A stretch of DNA of 49,387 nucleotides from Extensimonas perlucida (GCF_007655255.1 NZ_VMYE01000025.1:1-49387); one strand, 5' to 3'. Positions 23,073 through 31,235 are shown, counted from the first letter of the stretch. The notes: generated by a model from the sequence alone, not told the origin. Numbers and translations are program-made.

Positions 23073-24257
23073 ATGACCACGGGCGGCGCACCACGGCGCG
23101 AAGGCCCCGTTGCGCTGTCCGCGCTCTTCGACGAGGCCCTGCAGCACCTGCAGCCAGCGCAGGGAACGGCGCCGGCCGCCGACGGTTTCCTCTACAGCGG
23201 CAACCGCCATGAGAGCGTGCCGCGCAGGCTGTTCCTCGACCGGCGCCTGACGCCGCTGGAGCGCAACGCCTGGCAGGTGTTCCGCCTGCAGCTCAACGAC
23301 GACGGCGTGACCGCCTTTCCCACCTACGACCAATTGCGCCCTTACTTGGCCTCAATGCCCTGCGCGGCACAAGCCTCGCACGAGACCGTGGCGCGCGCCC
23401 TGACGCTGTTGCGGCTGACACGCTGGCTGAGCCTGGTGCGACGACGGCGCGACCCGAAGACCGGCCGCATTCAAGGCAACCTCTACGTGCTGCACGACGA
23501 ACCGCTGTCGCCCTTCGAGGCGATGCAGCTCGATGCCGACTACCTCGGCCTGGTCAGTCAGGCGCTGACCCATGCCGCCAAGGCGGTGCAGGTCGTGGGC
23601 ATGAACACGCTGCGGGAGATCGCCGAAGACCCGCTGCTCAGCGGGCGCACGCTGCCGACCCGCCTGCAGGTGCTCGCGCAGCGCATGGCGCGGCATGGAT
23701 GGACGACGCTAGGTTATCCACAGGAGGGTGCGGACCACGAATCCGAAGAAGGCCAGAAAGCCCTTCTTCGGAATGCTGCGCGCCCGTCTTCGGAATCCGA
23801 AGCAGGGCCGAAACCCGCGCCGGACGGCTCTCTTCGGATTCCAAAGGAGGACCGTATAGTACGTAATGATCGTATAAATGAAGTACGTACAGTACCGCGC
23901 GCGAGGGCCTTGCAGAACCTGCGGCTGCCCGAGCGTTTCCTGCGCTTGAAGGACGAGCAGCAGGCCGGCGCGCTGGTGGCGCTGCAGCAGGTGGACGAGG
24001 CGCAGAGGCAGGCTGTTCTCGACGAGTGGGTGGCACGCTGCCACAACAGCGCGGTACGCAACCCGGCCGGCTACCTGTTTGGCATCATCCAGAAGGCACT
24101 GCGCGGGGAGTTCAAGGCCTGGGCCGGAGAAAGTGCATCGGCACCGCCAGCGCCCCCGCCACCTGCGCCATCGTCACCGCCGGTATCCCGTGCGGCTGAC
24201 CCCGAGGTGGCACGTGCCTACCTGGCGCAGCTCCGAGAAGCCTTGCGTGATCGCTGA
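23073..24257 (+). CDS. STY4528-family ICE replication protein
   Basis: A 394-aa protein of the STY4528 family (pathogenicity-island/ICE replication protein). Residues ~35-150 include FLYSGNRHESVPRRLFLDRRL and a winged-helix-like LTPLERNAWQVFRLQLND, then SHETVARALTLLRLTRWLSLVRRRRD, which resembles initiator/RepA-type DNA-binding domains. A central low-complexity region (~215-285) is encoded by DNA full of inverted repeats and is followed by a helical C-terminal domain (LPERFLRLKDEQQAGALVAL, NPAGYLFGIIQKALRGEF). The central part looks like a spacer imposed by a DNA function (see 23714-23890). Starts 3 bp after the DUF2857 gene. Initiator function is inferred from the family name and these features. 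Confidence 0.8.
   Translation: MTTGGAPRREGPVALSALFDEALQHLQPAQGTAPAADGFLYSGNRHESVPRRLFLDRRLTPLERNAWQVFRLQLNDDGVTAFPTYDQLRPYLASMPCAAQASHETVARALTLLRLTRWLSLVRRRRDPKTGRIQGNLYVLHDEPLSPFEAMQLDADYLGLVSQALTHAAKAVQVVGMNTLREIAEDPLLSGRTLPTRLQVLAQRMARHGWTTLGYPQEGADHESEEGQKALLRNAARPSSESEAGPKPAPDGSLRIPKEDRIVRNDRINEVRTVPRARALQNLRLPERFLRLKDEQQAGALVALQQVDEAQRQAVLDEWVARCHNSAVRNPAGYLFGIIQKALRGEFKAWAGESASAPPAPPPPAPSSPPVSRAADPEVARAYLAQLREALRDR
23714..23890. other. Candidate replication origin inside the STY4528 gene
   Basis: A consensus DnaA box TTATCCACA is at 23714-23722. Repeats around TCTTCGGA(A/T)TCC follow: GAATCCGAAGAAG (23739-23751), CTTCTTCGG (23763-23771), CTTCGGAATCCGAAG (23788-23802, palindromic arms) and TCTTCGGATTCC (23831-23842). 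The first two form a 10-bp hairpin (CCGAAGAAGG/CCTTCTTCGG). Next comes an AT-rich patch in this GC-rich gene (23851-23890) with CGTATA at 23853 and 23871 and AGTACGTA at 23858-23865 and 23882-23889. DnaA box, iteron-like repeats and AT-rich melting region in this order match the intragenic origin in lambda gene O. Origin activity is not shown. Confidence 0.5.
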
Positions 24258-24262
24258 GTTGA

Positions 24263-24279
24263 CTATCCCCAGGGGATAG
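24263..24279. promoter_or_regulatory. 17-bp palindrome CTATCCCCAGGGGATAG, copy 1
   Basis: Perfect 8-bp arms around a central A, located between the STY4528 stop and the OST-HTH gene, 107 bp before its chosen start. Identical copies lie at 25298 and 27262. A dimeric DNA-binding protein site is likely: an operator of the replication-module operons or a parS-like site for the nearby ParB. Confidence 0.7.
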
Positions 24280-24386
24280 CTGGAACAGACATCTTTCCGC
24301 AGCGCTCGATTGTCGCCCGCCGAATGACAGGCGAAACTGTCGCCTGTGAATCAGACGAGGACAGCCACGCACGAGCCCGGCCGACG

Positions 24387-25247
24387 ATGGACATGACGAC
24401 CTCCCCCGCCACAAACGCACTGCAACCACTACAGCGAGACGTTCAGCGCTTGCTGGGCAGATGCCTGTTGCGCCTTCAACAATACGAGCGCCTCATGAAA
24501 GCCATCGTGGCCCACCACGAGATTTCAGGCCCGGCGCATTCGCTGGAGGCCATTCGCGCAGCGCGGATTGAAGATGCCGCGACCAAGACCCTGGGCACGT
24601 TGGTCGGACAACTGTTTGGTTCGTATGTCGTCACCGATGGAAATGGCGGCGAGGAACGCGACGACGATCTTCCCGGCGATGTGATTTCCTTTCGCACGCG
24701 CGTGCAACTGAGCCTGTCTGCGCAGGACTACGCCAAGACCCAGGCCGACCTCAAAGACCTGGTATCGCTGCGCAACACCCTGGTGCACCACTTCATCGAC
24801 CAGCACGATCTATGGACCGTGGACGGGTGCCGCACCGCACAGGACGAACTCGGTTCCGCCTACACACGCATCGATCAACACTTCGAGCAGTTGCGCGGCT
24901 GGGCCGAGCACATGGATCAGGCGCGGCGCCTGGCAGCGGAGTTCGTCCAGTCGGATGTGTTCCACGACCTGGTGGTCAATGGCATCGCGCCGGACGGCAC
25001 GGTGGACTGGCCGGCCGCCGGCATCGTCCGCGCGCTGCGCGAGGCCGCCGCGCAGTTGGCCGTCGAGGGCTGGACACCGATTGCCGCTGCTGGCCGCTGG
25101 ATCGCGGGCCGGCATCCAGAGCAGCTTCCAGCCAAGTACGGCTGCAGCAGTTGGCGTCAGGTGGTGCACGAGTGCCGCCTGTTCGAGCTTCGCTACCGTG
25201 AGGTGGAGGGCCAACGGGCCGCCTGGTACAGACCTCGCGAGGCATAG
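24387..25247 (+). CDS. OST-HTH/LOTUS domain protein
   Basis: This protein (~286 aa from ATG 24387) has a C-terminal OST-HTH/LOTUS-like domain (residues ~225-280: GWTPIAAAGRWIAGRHPEQLP, YGCSSWRQVVHECRLFELRY), a winged-helix fold that binds RNA, notably G-quadruplexes in eukaryotic members. The N-terminal 200 residues are helical and include LVSLRNTLVHHFID, typical of HEPN-like/nucleotide-binding helical bundles, though the R-x4-6-H catalytic motif reads RNTLVHH and could be functional. Starts at 24324 (ATG) or 24393 (ATG) are also possible; none has a strong ribosome-binding site. Commonly found in these ICEs before TIGR03761; function unknown. Confidence 0.75.
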   Translation: MDMTTSPATNALQPLQRDVQRLLGRCLLRLQQYERLMKAIVAHHEISGPAHSLEAIRAARIEDAATKTLGTLVGQLFGSYVVTDGNGGEERDDDLPGDVISFRTRVQLSLSAQDYAKTQADLKDLVSLRNTLVHHFIDQHDLWTVDGCRTAQDELGSAYTRIDQHFEQLRGWAEHMDQARRLAAEFVQSDVFHDLVVNGIAPDGTVDWPAAGIVRALREAAAQLAVEGWTPIAAAGRWIAGRHPEQLPAKYGCSSWRQVVHECRLFELRYREVEGQRAAWYRPREA

Positions 25248-25297
25248 GCCCACAACGCGGCCCCAAGTTCGCGCGAGTCGCGAACAAGTCCGCCGCG

Positions 25298-25314
25298 CTA
25301 TCCCCAGGGGATAG
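25298..25314. promoter_or_regulatory. 17-bp palindrome CTATCCCCAGGGGATAG, copy 2
   Basis: Identical to the copies at 24263 and 27262. It lies 122 bp before the TIGR03761-DUF3158-ssb operon, so the spacing to the first gene is close to that of copy 1. Confidence 0.7.
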
Positions 25315-25436
25315 GCAGCACCCACAGCCTTCCGCGCGGAACAAACCGGGCGCGCATGGGCTGCGGTTTGTTGACTGACGGTCTTCCGGCTGGTGCCGAT
25401 GCTGGCGACTCGTTCCCTTACCGCGAGTCGTCACTC

Positions 25437-26216
25437 ATGGCCAATGAACCCCTGCAATTGAATCTCGGGGCGCTGCGTAGCGCGATGTCGCTGACGCTGC
25501 ACACGCACCACGCCTCCCGCATCTGGCATGGCCGCGCACCGTCAGAAGGACGCGCCGGCATCATCGGCCTCAACGGCTTCATCAGCGTGATGAACAAGAT
25601 GAAGCGCGGCGCCGAGCAAGACGACCCGTACTCGGACTGGTGGATGCTTCGGGTCGAAGACAAGCTCGCCGACACCAAGACCCGCCTGCAGACCCTGCGC
25701 GAACAGGTGGTCCAGGCCCTCGCCGATGTACCTGCGGCGTTGTCGCTGGGCGAGAACATGAACGTGCAACCGGTCAAGCTGCCGCTGTTCGTCAATGCGC
25801 AGCTCGGTTTCATGGCGGTGTACCTGCTGGCCGATTACGACGACCTGGCGCGAAAGCTGATCCTCGCCCACCACACCGCGCTGATCGACCGCAGCACCAT
25901 GGAGCGCTGGCTCAACGATGGCGCGCACGCGCTGCGCAGCCTGTTCTCACTGGCCCAGCAGTACCGCTACTCGGGCACGACGCGCGACGACTTCGCGGCG
26001 AAGAACGCCGCGGCGCGAGCGGCGCTGGAGAAGTTCGGCGAGCTGCCGCAGGACGTGCTGGAAGGCACGCGCCGTTCGCGCTTTGCACCACCCATCGCGC
26101 GCCGCACAGGCGCGCCTGGCACACCGGCTGCTGAACCGGCCGCTGATGCTGCTGCTCCGGCCACCAAGGATCGCGCAGCCGATGCCGCGTTGGATGATGA
26201 GGATGCCAGCACATGA
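25437..26216 (+). CDS. TIGR03761 family ICE protein
   Basis: A 259-aa protein of TIGR03761 (PFL_4669 family), always encoded just before DUF3158 and ssb in PFGI-1-type ICEs. ATG 25437 gives the family N-terminus MANEPLQLNLGALRSAMSL. The core (HASRIWHGRAPSEGRAGIIGL, residues ~26-46, and the helical LADTKTRLQTLREQVVQAL) is conserved. The last 50 residues are alanine/proline-rich and variable. Not membrane-associated. It probably acts with SSB in DNA processing or replication, but no biochemical role is established. Overlaps DUF3158 by 4 bp. Confidence 0.88.
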   Translation: MANEPLQLNLGALRSAMSLTLHTHHASRIWHGRAPSEGRAGIIGLNGFISVMNKMKRGAEQDDPYSDWWMLRVEDKLADTKTRLQTLREQVVQALADVPAALSLGENMNVQPVKLPLFVNAQLGFMAVYLLADYDDLARKLILAHHTALIDRSTMERWLNDGAHALRSLFSLAQQYRYSGTTRDDFAAKNAAARAALEKFGELPQDVLEGTRRSRFAPPIARRTGAPGTPAAEPAADAAAPATKDRAADAALDDEDAST

Positions 26217-26764
26217 CGGCATCGACCCCGACCAGCCGACCAGTACGCTTCACGTCGCTGGAACAGGCGGACTTCCAACGTCTGGAACACGCCGGCTACC
26301 TAAAAGGCCTTTTACAGCCCTTTAAAGGTAAGGGAAGTCTGGAGACTTGGGCCAACCAGTGCATGGCACTGCGCGACGACTTGATCGCCCTGGCGCAGCG
26401 GCGCGTGCTGCAACAGGCTCGGGCCTATCCCTTCTCGCTGCTCGATGTCCAACTGGCCCAGCAGACCACTGGCGCAGGCACGACTTTCCTGCGTTGGCGC
26501 AACCATGATCGTTCCTTGATGGGCGTGGCGCTGTGGGAGTCGCTGCTCGACCGCCCGGCGACGCCGGCCTCGCTGATCGACGACCTGTACGCGATGGAAC
26601 TGCAACGCATCGCGCTGAACATGCAGATCAGCCTCCTTCACACGCTGGGCCGCCAAGCCCAGGAGTGCGCCAGCAAGGCCGCGCAGGCCGAAGCGGCTTA
26701 CCTGCGGCGCGCCCACGGGCATGCCGCGTCCGTTCCATCCACCACCCCCAAGGAGTCACCATGA
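26213..26764 (+). CDS. DUF3158 family protein
   Basis: A 183-aa DUF3158 protein in the middle of the TIGR03761-DUF3158-ssb operon, overlapping both neighbours by ATGA. The sequence is helical (LEQADFQRLEHAGYLKGLL, LETWANQCMALRDDLIALAQ) with the conserved FLRWRNHDRSLMGVALWE motif around residues 95-112. An A/T-rich hairpin-like stretch (AAAAGGCCTTTT region, around 26303-26312) lies in its early coding sequence, without evident role. Function unknown; co-occurrence with SSB suggests a part in single-strand processing during transfer or replication. Confidence 0.88.
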   Translation: MTASTPTSRPVRFTSLEQADFQRLEHAGYLKGLLQPFKGKGSLETWANQCMALRDDLIALAQRRVLQQARAYPFSLLDVQLAQQTTGAGTTFLRWRNHDRSLMGVALWESLLDRPATPASLIDDLYAMELQRIALNMQISLLHTLGRQAQECASKAAQAEAAYLRRAHGHAASVPSTTPKESP

Positions 26765-27210
26765 GCACGCACTTCGTCGGCGAGGGCAACATCGGTTCTG
26801 CACCGGACTACCGCGAATTTCCGAACGGCAACGACGAGCCGCACCGGCTGCTGCGCCTGAACGTCTACTTCGACAACCCGATCCCGAAGAAGGACGGCGA
26901 GTTCGAGGACCGCGGCGGCTTCTGGGCGCCCGTGGAGCTGTGGCACCGCGACGCCGACCACTGGAAAGACCTGTACCAGAAAGGTATGCGCGTGCTGGTG
27001 GAAGGCCGTACGGTGAAGGACGAATGGGAGGACGCTGACGACAATGAGCGCACGACCTTCAAGATCGAGGCCCGCCGCATTGGCATCTTGCCGTACCGCA
27101 TCCAGGCCGTGACCCTCAGCGCCAGGACGCTGGAACCCGAGGCCGCAGTACCGCCGACGAAGGAAACCAAGGGGACGAAGGCGCCGAAGGAAACCAAGGC
27201 CAAGGGCTGA
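26761..27210 (+). CDS. ssb: Single-stranded DNA-binding protein (ICE type)
   Basis: A 149-aa SSB of the ICE type. The OB-fold is visible in STHFVGEGNIGSAPDYREF, LLRLNVYFDNP, FWAPVELWHRDADHWKDLY and GMRVLVEGRTVKDEW (residues ~2-90). It is followed by a short lysine/threonine-rich tail (TKETKGTKAPKETK) in place of the acidic DDDIPF tip of E. coli SSB, so it may not recruit the same host partners. Its ATG overlaps the DUF3158 stop. It should coat the transferred or replicating strand. Homologues in ICEclc also respond to ICE activation. Confidence 0.9.
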   Translation: MSTHFVGEGNIGSAPDYREFPNGNDEPHRLLRLNVYFDNPIPKKDGEFEDRGGFWAPVELWHRDADHWKDLYQKGMRVLVEGRTVKDEWEDADDNERTTFKIEARRIGILPYRIQAVTLSARTLEPEAAVPPTKETKGTKAPKETKAKG

Positions 27211-27261
27211 CTCCCCGCAGGGGGCGGCTGTAGCAACCGTCAGACGCCCGCCATGCACCAG

Positions 27262-27278
27262 CTATCCCCAGGGGATAG
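27262..27278. promoter_or_regulatory. 17-bp palindrome CTATCCCCAGGGGATAG, copy 3
   Basis: Third identical copy, in the 279-bp gap between ssb and topB, 211 bp before the topB start. No canonical -35/-10 pair is apparent next to it. The rest of the gap shows no gene. Confidence 0.7.
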
Positions 27279-27489
27279 CGCCAGGGTGGTCCACCGGTTT
27301 CCAGCCGTCCTTCCGAAACGACGCCCCCGTTGCGCCAGCCGTTGCGGTAGCGCGCATGCCGCTGCGGCAACGCATCGCCTGCCGATCACAAAGCGGTGTC
27401 TGCACCAATCAGCTTCCTTGCTGCCGGCATCCGCTGGCCCGGCCAAGCTGGGGCCATCCGATGAACCGTACACTTTTCGAGGAGGCTTC

Positions 27490-29532
27490 ATGCGCGTGTT
27501 CCTGTGCGAGAAGCCGTCCCAGGGAAAGGACATCGCCCGTGTGCTGGGCGCCGGCCAACGCGGCAACGGCTGCTACAGCGGTGCCGGTGTCGTCGTGACC
27601 TGGTGCATCGGTCATCTGGTGGAGGCGGTTCCGCCCGAAGGCTACGGCGAGCAGTACAAGCGCTGGGCCATCGAACAACTGCCCATTCTTCCCGAGCGCT
27701 GGCGTGTCGAGCCCAAGGCGGCGACCGCGGCGCAGTTCAAGGTCGTGCAGCAGCTCGTCGCCAAGGCAGGCGAGCTGGTGATCGCGACTGACGCCGACCG
27801 CGAAGGCGAGATGATTGCCCGCGAAATCATCGATCTGTGTGGCTACCGCGGGCCGGTTCAGCGCCTGTGGCTATCGGCGCTCAACGATGCGTCGATCCGC
27901 AAAGCGCTGGGTGCGCTCAAGCCGTCCGCCGAGACGCTGCCGCTGTATTTCTCCGCACTCGCCCGATCGCGTGCCGACTGGCTGATCGGGATAAACCTGA
28001 GTCGGCTGTTCACACTGCTGGGTCGCCAGGCCGGCTACAACGGCGTGCTATCGGTGGGCCGCGTACAGACGCCGACGCTCAAGTTGGTGGTGGACCGGGA
28101 TCGCGAAATTGTGCGCTTCGTCTCGGTGCCGTTCTGGGCCATCGAGGTCGCACTCTCGCATGCAGGCCAGACCTTTGTCGCAAGCTGGACACCGCCGCAG
28201 GGTAGCACCGACGAAGCCGGCCGTTGCCTGCAGCAGCCTCTGGCGCAGCAGGCGGCGGAACGCCTGCGCGCGGTCGGCACCGCCCAGGTGCTGTCGGTGG
28301 AGACCGAGCGCGTGCGCGAAGGCCCGCCGCTGCCGTTCGACCTCGGCACCTTGCAGGAAGTATGTTCCAAGCAGTTGGGCCTCGACGTGCAGGAGACGCT
28401 GGACATTGCCCAGGCGCTGTACGAGACGCACAAGGCGACGACGTATCCGCGCTCGGATTCGGGCTACCTGCCCGAGAGCATGCTGGCCGAGGTGCCGGCC
28501 GTGCTCGACAGCCTGGTCAAGACCGATCCCGGCCTGCGGCCGTTGATCTACCGCCTGGACCGGCAGCAGCGTTCGCGAGCGTGGAACGACGGCAAGGTCA
28601 CGGCGCATCACGGCATCATCCCCACGCTGGAGCCGGCCAATCTCTCGGCGATGACCGACAAGGAGTTGGCCGTCTACCGGCTGATCCGCGCCCACTACCT
28701 CGCGCAGTTCCTGCCGCATCACGAGTTTGACCGGACGGTGGCGCAGCTCACGTGCGGCGGGCAGTCGCTGGTGGCGGTCGGCAAGCAGATCGCGACGGCC
28801 GGATGGCGCCAGGTGCTGGCGGCGCCGGAGCCCGAGGACGGTGACGGCGAGGACGCACAGCGCGGCCAGGCGCTGCCGGCGCTACGTGCTGGTGCAGCCT
28901 GCCAGGTCGGCCAGGTCGAACTGAAGGCATTGAAGACGCTGCCGCCCAAGCCCTACACGCAGGGCGAACTGGTCAAGGCCATGAAGGGCGTCGCCAAGCT
29001 CGTGACGGACCCGCGCCTGAAGCAGAAGCTGAAGGACACCACGGGCATCGGCACCGAGGCGACGCGCGCCAACATCATCAGCGGGCTGCTGGCCCGCGGC
29101 TACCTCTTGAAGAAAGGCCGCGCCATCCGCGCATCGGATGCGGCCTTCACGTTGATCGACGCCGTGCCGGCGGCCATTGCCGACCCCGGGACCACGGCGG
29201 TGTGGGAGCAGGCACTGGACATGATCGAGGCCGGCCAGATGACGCTGGACACCTTCATTGCCAAGCAATCGAGCTGGGTCGCCCAACTCGTGCAGCAGTA
29301 CCGCGGCGCAACGCTCGTCATCAAGCTGCCGCCCGCGCCGAACTGCCCGCAATGCGGCGCCCCGATGCGCCCGCGTAGCGGCAAGAGCGGCACGTTCTGG
29401 TCGTGCAGCCGCTACCCGGACTGCAAGGGCACGCAGCCGGTCGAAAACGCCGCGGCAGGCAAGCACGGCCCGTCCAACCGTACTTCCGGCCGCACATCCG
29501 GCCCACCGCGTCGGCGCCCCAAGGCGAACTGA
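27490..29532 (+). CDS. topB: DNA topoisomerase III (TopB, ICE type)
   Basis: A 680-aa type IA topoisomerase. The Toprim domain starts MRVFLCEKPSQGKDIA (E7 catalytic) and has ATDADREGE at 99-107. The catalytic tyrosine is Y319 in KATTYPRSDSGY. The C-terminus has a zinc ribbon (CPQCGAPM from C619, and CSRYPDC). Upstream residues of the open frame to 27253 are not family-like; ATG 27490 has CGAGGAGG before it. Relaxes or decatenates single-stranded regions during ICE replication and transfer. Length and motifs are complete. It is followed by an 800-bp non-coding stretch. Confidence 0.95.
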   Translation: MRVFLCEKPSQGKDIARVLGAGQRGNGCYSGAGVVVTWCIGHLVEAVPPEGYGEQYKRWAIEQLPILPERWRVEPKAATAAQFKVVQQLVAKAGELVIATDADREGEMIAREIIDLCGYRGPVQRLWLSALNDASIRKALGALKPSAETLPLYFSALARSRADWLIGINLSRLFTLLGRQAGYNGVLSVGRVQTPTLKLVVDRDREIVRFVSVPFWAIEVALSHAGQTFVASWTPPQGSTDEAGRCLQQPLAQQAAERLRAVGTAQVLSVETERVREGPPLPFDLGTLQEVCSKQLGLDVQETLDIAQALYETHKATTYPRSDSGYLPESMLAEVPAVLDSLVKTDPGLRPLIYRLDRQQRSRAWNDGKVTAHHGIIPTLEPANLSAMTDKELAVYRLIRAHYLAQFLPHHEFDRTVAQLTCGGQSLVAVGKQIATAGWRQVLAAPEPEDGDGEDAQRGQALPALRAGAACQVGQVELKALKTLPPKPYTQGELVKAMKGVAKLVTDPRLKQKLKDTTGIGTEATRANIISGLLARGYLLKKGRAIRASDAAFTLIDAVPAAIADPGTTAVWEQALDMIEAGQMTLDTFIAKQSSWVAQLVQQYRGATLVIKLPPAPNCPQCGAPMRPRSGKSGTFWSCSRYPDCKGTQPVENAAAGKHGPSNRTSGRTSGPPRRRPKAN

Positions 29533-30331
29533 CGCCCACGTCTCCCTCTGCCACGCTGGCTGCTGCCGACGGCGGGCAAACCTCCCGCGCCCCGCGGGAC
29601 TCCCCAGCGCGCGTTCCCTTCTGCAACGGTGTGCGCGTCCTGCACAGGCCAATCACGGCTTGCAGGGCGAGAAGGTCATTGCTCCGTCGAATCGCGCTCG
29701 CCGCGGTTCCGTTGATCGAGGTGTTTCCGTCCATCCACGAACGGTCTCCTGACGCCTTGGCCCGCAAGGCTGCGAGGTGCCAGGAGACCGCTTGCGGTCG
29801 ACGGTATTCGGTGCCGGAGCCCGCCGGCGGAACAACGGGTTCCCTTTGTGTGTGGATACACGCCAGAGGATGCCGGCCCCAGCCACGAAACGGGCCGGGT
29901 GAGATTGCTGACGCAGCGAATGGCTTTGACGACGGCCTGGCCTGCTTGCAGCCCACAGGTGGATTGATTCCTCTCCAGCCGAAGCCTTGCGGGGCTTCGG
30001 CGCCTTTGTCGTGGGCGGAAGGATCGTGCACTGCTGCTGCCGGCAGTGCTCGGGCCAAACCGGACGGCGCGCGGTTCCGTTTGATCGGCGACGGCGCGGT
30101 GCCGCGCTTCCATCCTTCCCGCGTGTGTCGCTGACGGTCGTCAGCACCATGCCCTGGCAGCCTCGGTCCTCAAGGCTGCAACGCGGTTCGCCGCGTTGAC
30201 CGATCCAGTCCGCTCCGCACCGCCCACCGCGGACGCTCGCCGGCCTGGCGACGATGCACTTTTCTCAACCACCCGAGGGGAACCCCATCCCCTGCGGGAT
30301 GCGTGCTCCCCGACCCACCAAGGAGCACGGC
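29533..30331. other. 800-bp non-coding region after topB
   Basis: No frame here looks like a real gene. It holds a GAAGCC/GGCTTC hairpin (29980-30001), two GCGGTTCCGTT(T)GATCG segments (about 29702-29718 and 30070-30087) resembling part of the three-hairpin repeat, and a full copy of that repeat at 30095-30210. A DnaA-box-like TGTGGATAC is near 29851 with one mismatch. The length and repeated fragments suggest a regulatory RNA or replication-related role. Confidence 0.45.
30095..30210 (+). ncRNA. Three-hairpin structured repeat, copy A
   Basis: Core stems: GCTGAC/GTCAGC (30130-30135/30140-30145, 4-nt loop); GCAGCC/GGCTGC (30157-30162/30174-30179, 11-nt loop); AACGCGG-TTCG-CCGCGTT (30180-30197, tetraloop). 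The same array occurs at 32030 and 33515 with compensating changes, so selection acts on RNA structure. It lies 120 bp upstream of the small gene at 30332, in the same orientation. The exact limits are approximate. Confidence 0.6.
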
Positions 30332-30568
30332 ATGTCTGAACCTTCCGCATCTTCCTCTGCAACCGCAGTGCGCAGTGGTGCGCTGGCGCTGACCTGGACC
30401 GGCAAGCGTTTGCCGCTACAGGTGCTGCGCAGCGCGGCCGGCCACTACATCGGCACACAAGACGACGAAGGCCCGGTATCGCGGGAGTCCGTCGAGTATT
30501 TCCCGACCCACCTCGCAGCACAGCGCGCCCTGGATACCCGTGCCTGGACACAGCGCGCTCACCCCTGA
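30332..30568 (+). CDS. Small ICE backbone protein, unknown
   Basis: A 78-aa protein starting at ATG 30332 with AAGGAG 8 bp upstream; the longer frame from 30254 lacks this. It begins with a serine/alanine-rich stretch and has a compact core (ALALTWTGKRLPLQVLRSAAGHYIGTQDDEGPV) that could be a small beta-barrel. Homologous short genes lie in this place in related ICEs, but I know no function. The next gene follows after 25 bp with its own AAGGAG, so the two are probably one unit. Confidence 0.6.
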   Translation: MSEPSASSSATAVRSGALALTWTGKRLPLQVLRSAAGHYIGTQDDEGPVSRESVEYFPTHLAAQRALDTRAWTQRAHP

Positions 30569-30593
30569 TTCCCACCCTTCAAGGAGTTCTCTC

Positions 30594-30986
30594 ATGAATC
30601 TGTCTTTACCCGAAGACGTGCTCGATCAGATGGCGCTGGAACAGGCGCACTTCGACGCTGCACCGCAGGCCTTCTTCGAGGCCTGGAAGCGCGGCGCGCA
30701 GATCGCCGGCCACGAGTGGTTCGGCGACGGCACACGCGAAGGTCTGCAGCGTGCCACCACCAAGTGGGATCTGCGGCCCAACATGCTAATGCTCAACGAC
30801 GCCCTGGGCGTGCTGAGCAGCGGTCAACGCATGTTCCTGTCCGCGATGGTGAGCTTCTACAACTCCCGCGAGGGCGGCGCGATGCTCAAGCGTTGCGGCT
30901 TCGAGGGGCTGTCCGACTTCGGCGGCCTCGATCTGGAACGGCGCCAGGTCATCGCCGACCTCACGCTGCACTACAACGGCTGGTGA
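30594..30986 (+). CDS. Conserved ICE protein, unknown
   Basis: A 130-aa acidic soluble protein. ATG 30594 follows AAGGAG and matches the family N-terminus (MNLSLPEDVLDQMALEQAHF). The rest is helical, with a conserved-looking FLSAMVSFYNSREGGAMLKRCGF and ending LDLERRQVIADLTLHYNGW. No membrane segment and no known domain. Part of the small-gene block between topB and the helicase, where each gene has its own ribosome-binding site. No function can be proposed from the sequence. Confidence 0.65.
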   Translation: MNLSLPEDVLDQMALEQAHFDAAPQAFFEAWKRGAQIAGHEWFGDGTREGLQRATTKWDLRPNMLMLNDALGVLSSGQRMFLSAMVSFYNSREGGAMLKRCGFEGLSDFGGLDLERRQVIADLTLHYNGW

Positions 30987-31026
30987 GCCGCGCCTGGCAA
31001 CCCACGGTCCTTTCATCCCACCCCAC

Positions 31027-31070
31027 GAGGGACATGCGTCCCCGTTCGGGGCCATGTCCCTCCTTCTTTT
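31027..31070 (+). terminator. Terminator-like long hairpin
   Basis: GAGGGACAT pairs with ATGTCCCTC (31027-31035/31054-31062) and inner CCCC with GGGG (31040-31043/31048-31051), followed by CTTCTTTT. It is a strong Rho-independent terminator by shape, after the gene ending at 30986, and it also forms the leader of whatever starts at 31084. Confidence 0.65.
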
Positions 31071-31083
31071 CGCAGGAGCGGCC

Positions 31084-31110
31084 ATGTCCCGAATCAGCAT
31101 CTTCCACTGA
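31084..31110 (+). CDS. 8-codon ORF with strong ribosome-binding site (MSRISIFH)
   Basis: AGGAG lies 6 bp before an ATG that reads only MSRISIFH and then TGA. The context (terminator-like hairpin, pyrimidine tract, ribosome-binding site, ATG) is the same as that of the full genes in this block, so it may be a leader peptide or the relic of a deleted gene. The following 125 bp to the next gene hold GC-rich hairpins and no frame. Confidence 0.25.
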   Translation: MSRISIFH

Positions 31111-31235
31111 CCTGCACCGCGCCCACCAGGGCGGCCCGACGCCGCGGCCGGCTGACCGGCTGCCACTTCATCCACTCGCTGGGGTTCAATCCCCGGCAGG
31201 GGATTGCCTCGGCCATCCTCTGCTGGAGGAATCCC

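Noticed and set aside
26300-26340. A/T-rich hairpin with AAAAGGCCTTTT in DUF3158 as a regulatory site
   Set aside because: It lies within conserved coding sequence and the peptide it encodes fits the family, so no separate function is needed.
29829-29836. GGAACAAC half-site matching the cargo-promoter repeat
   Set aside because: Single copy, no partner or promoter nearby; expected by chance in this length.
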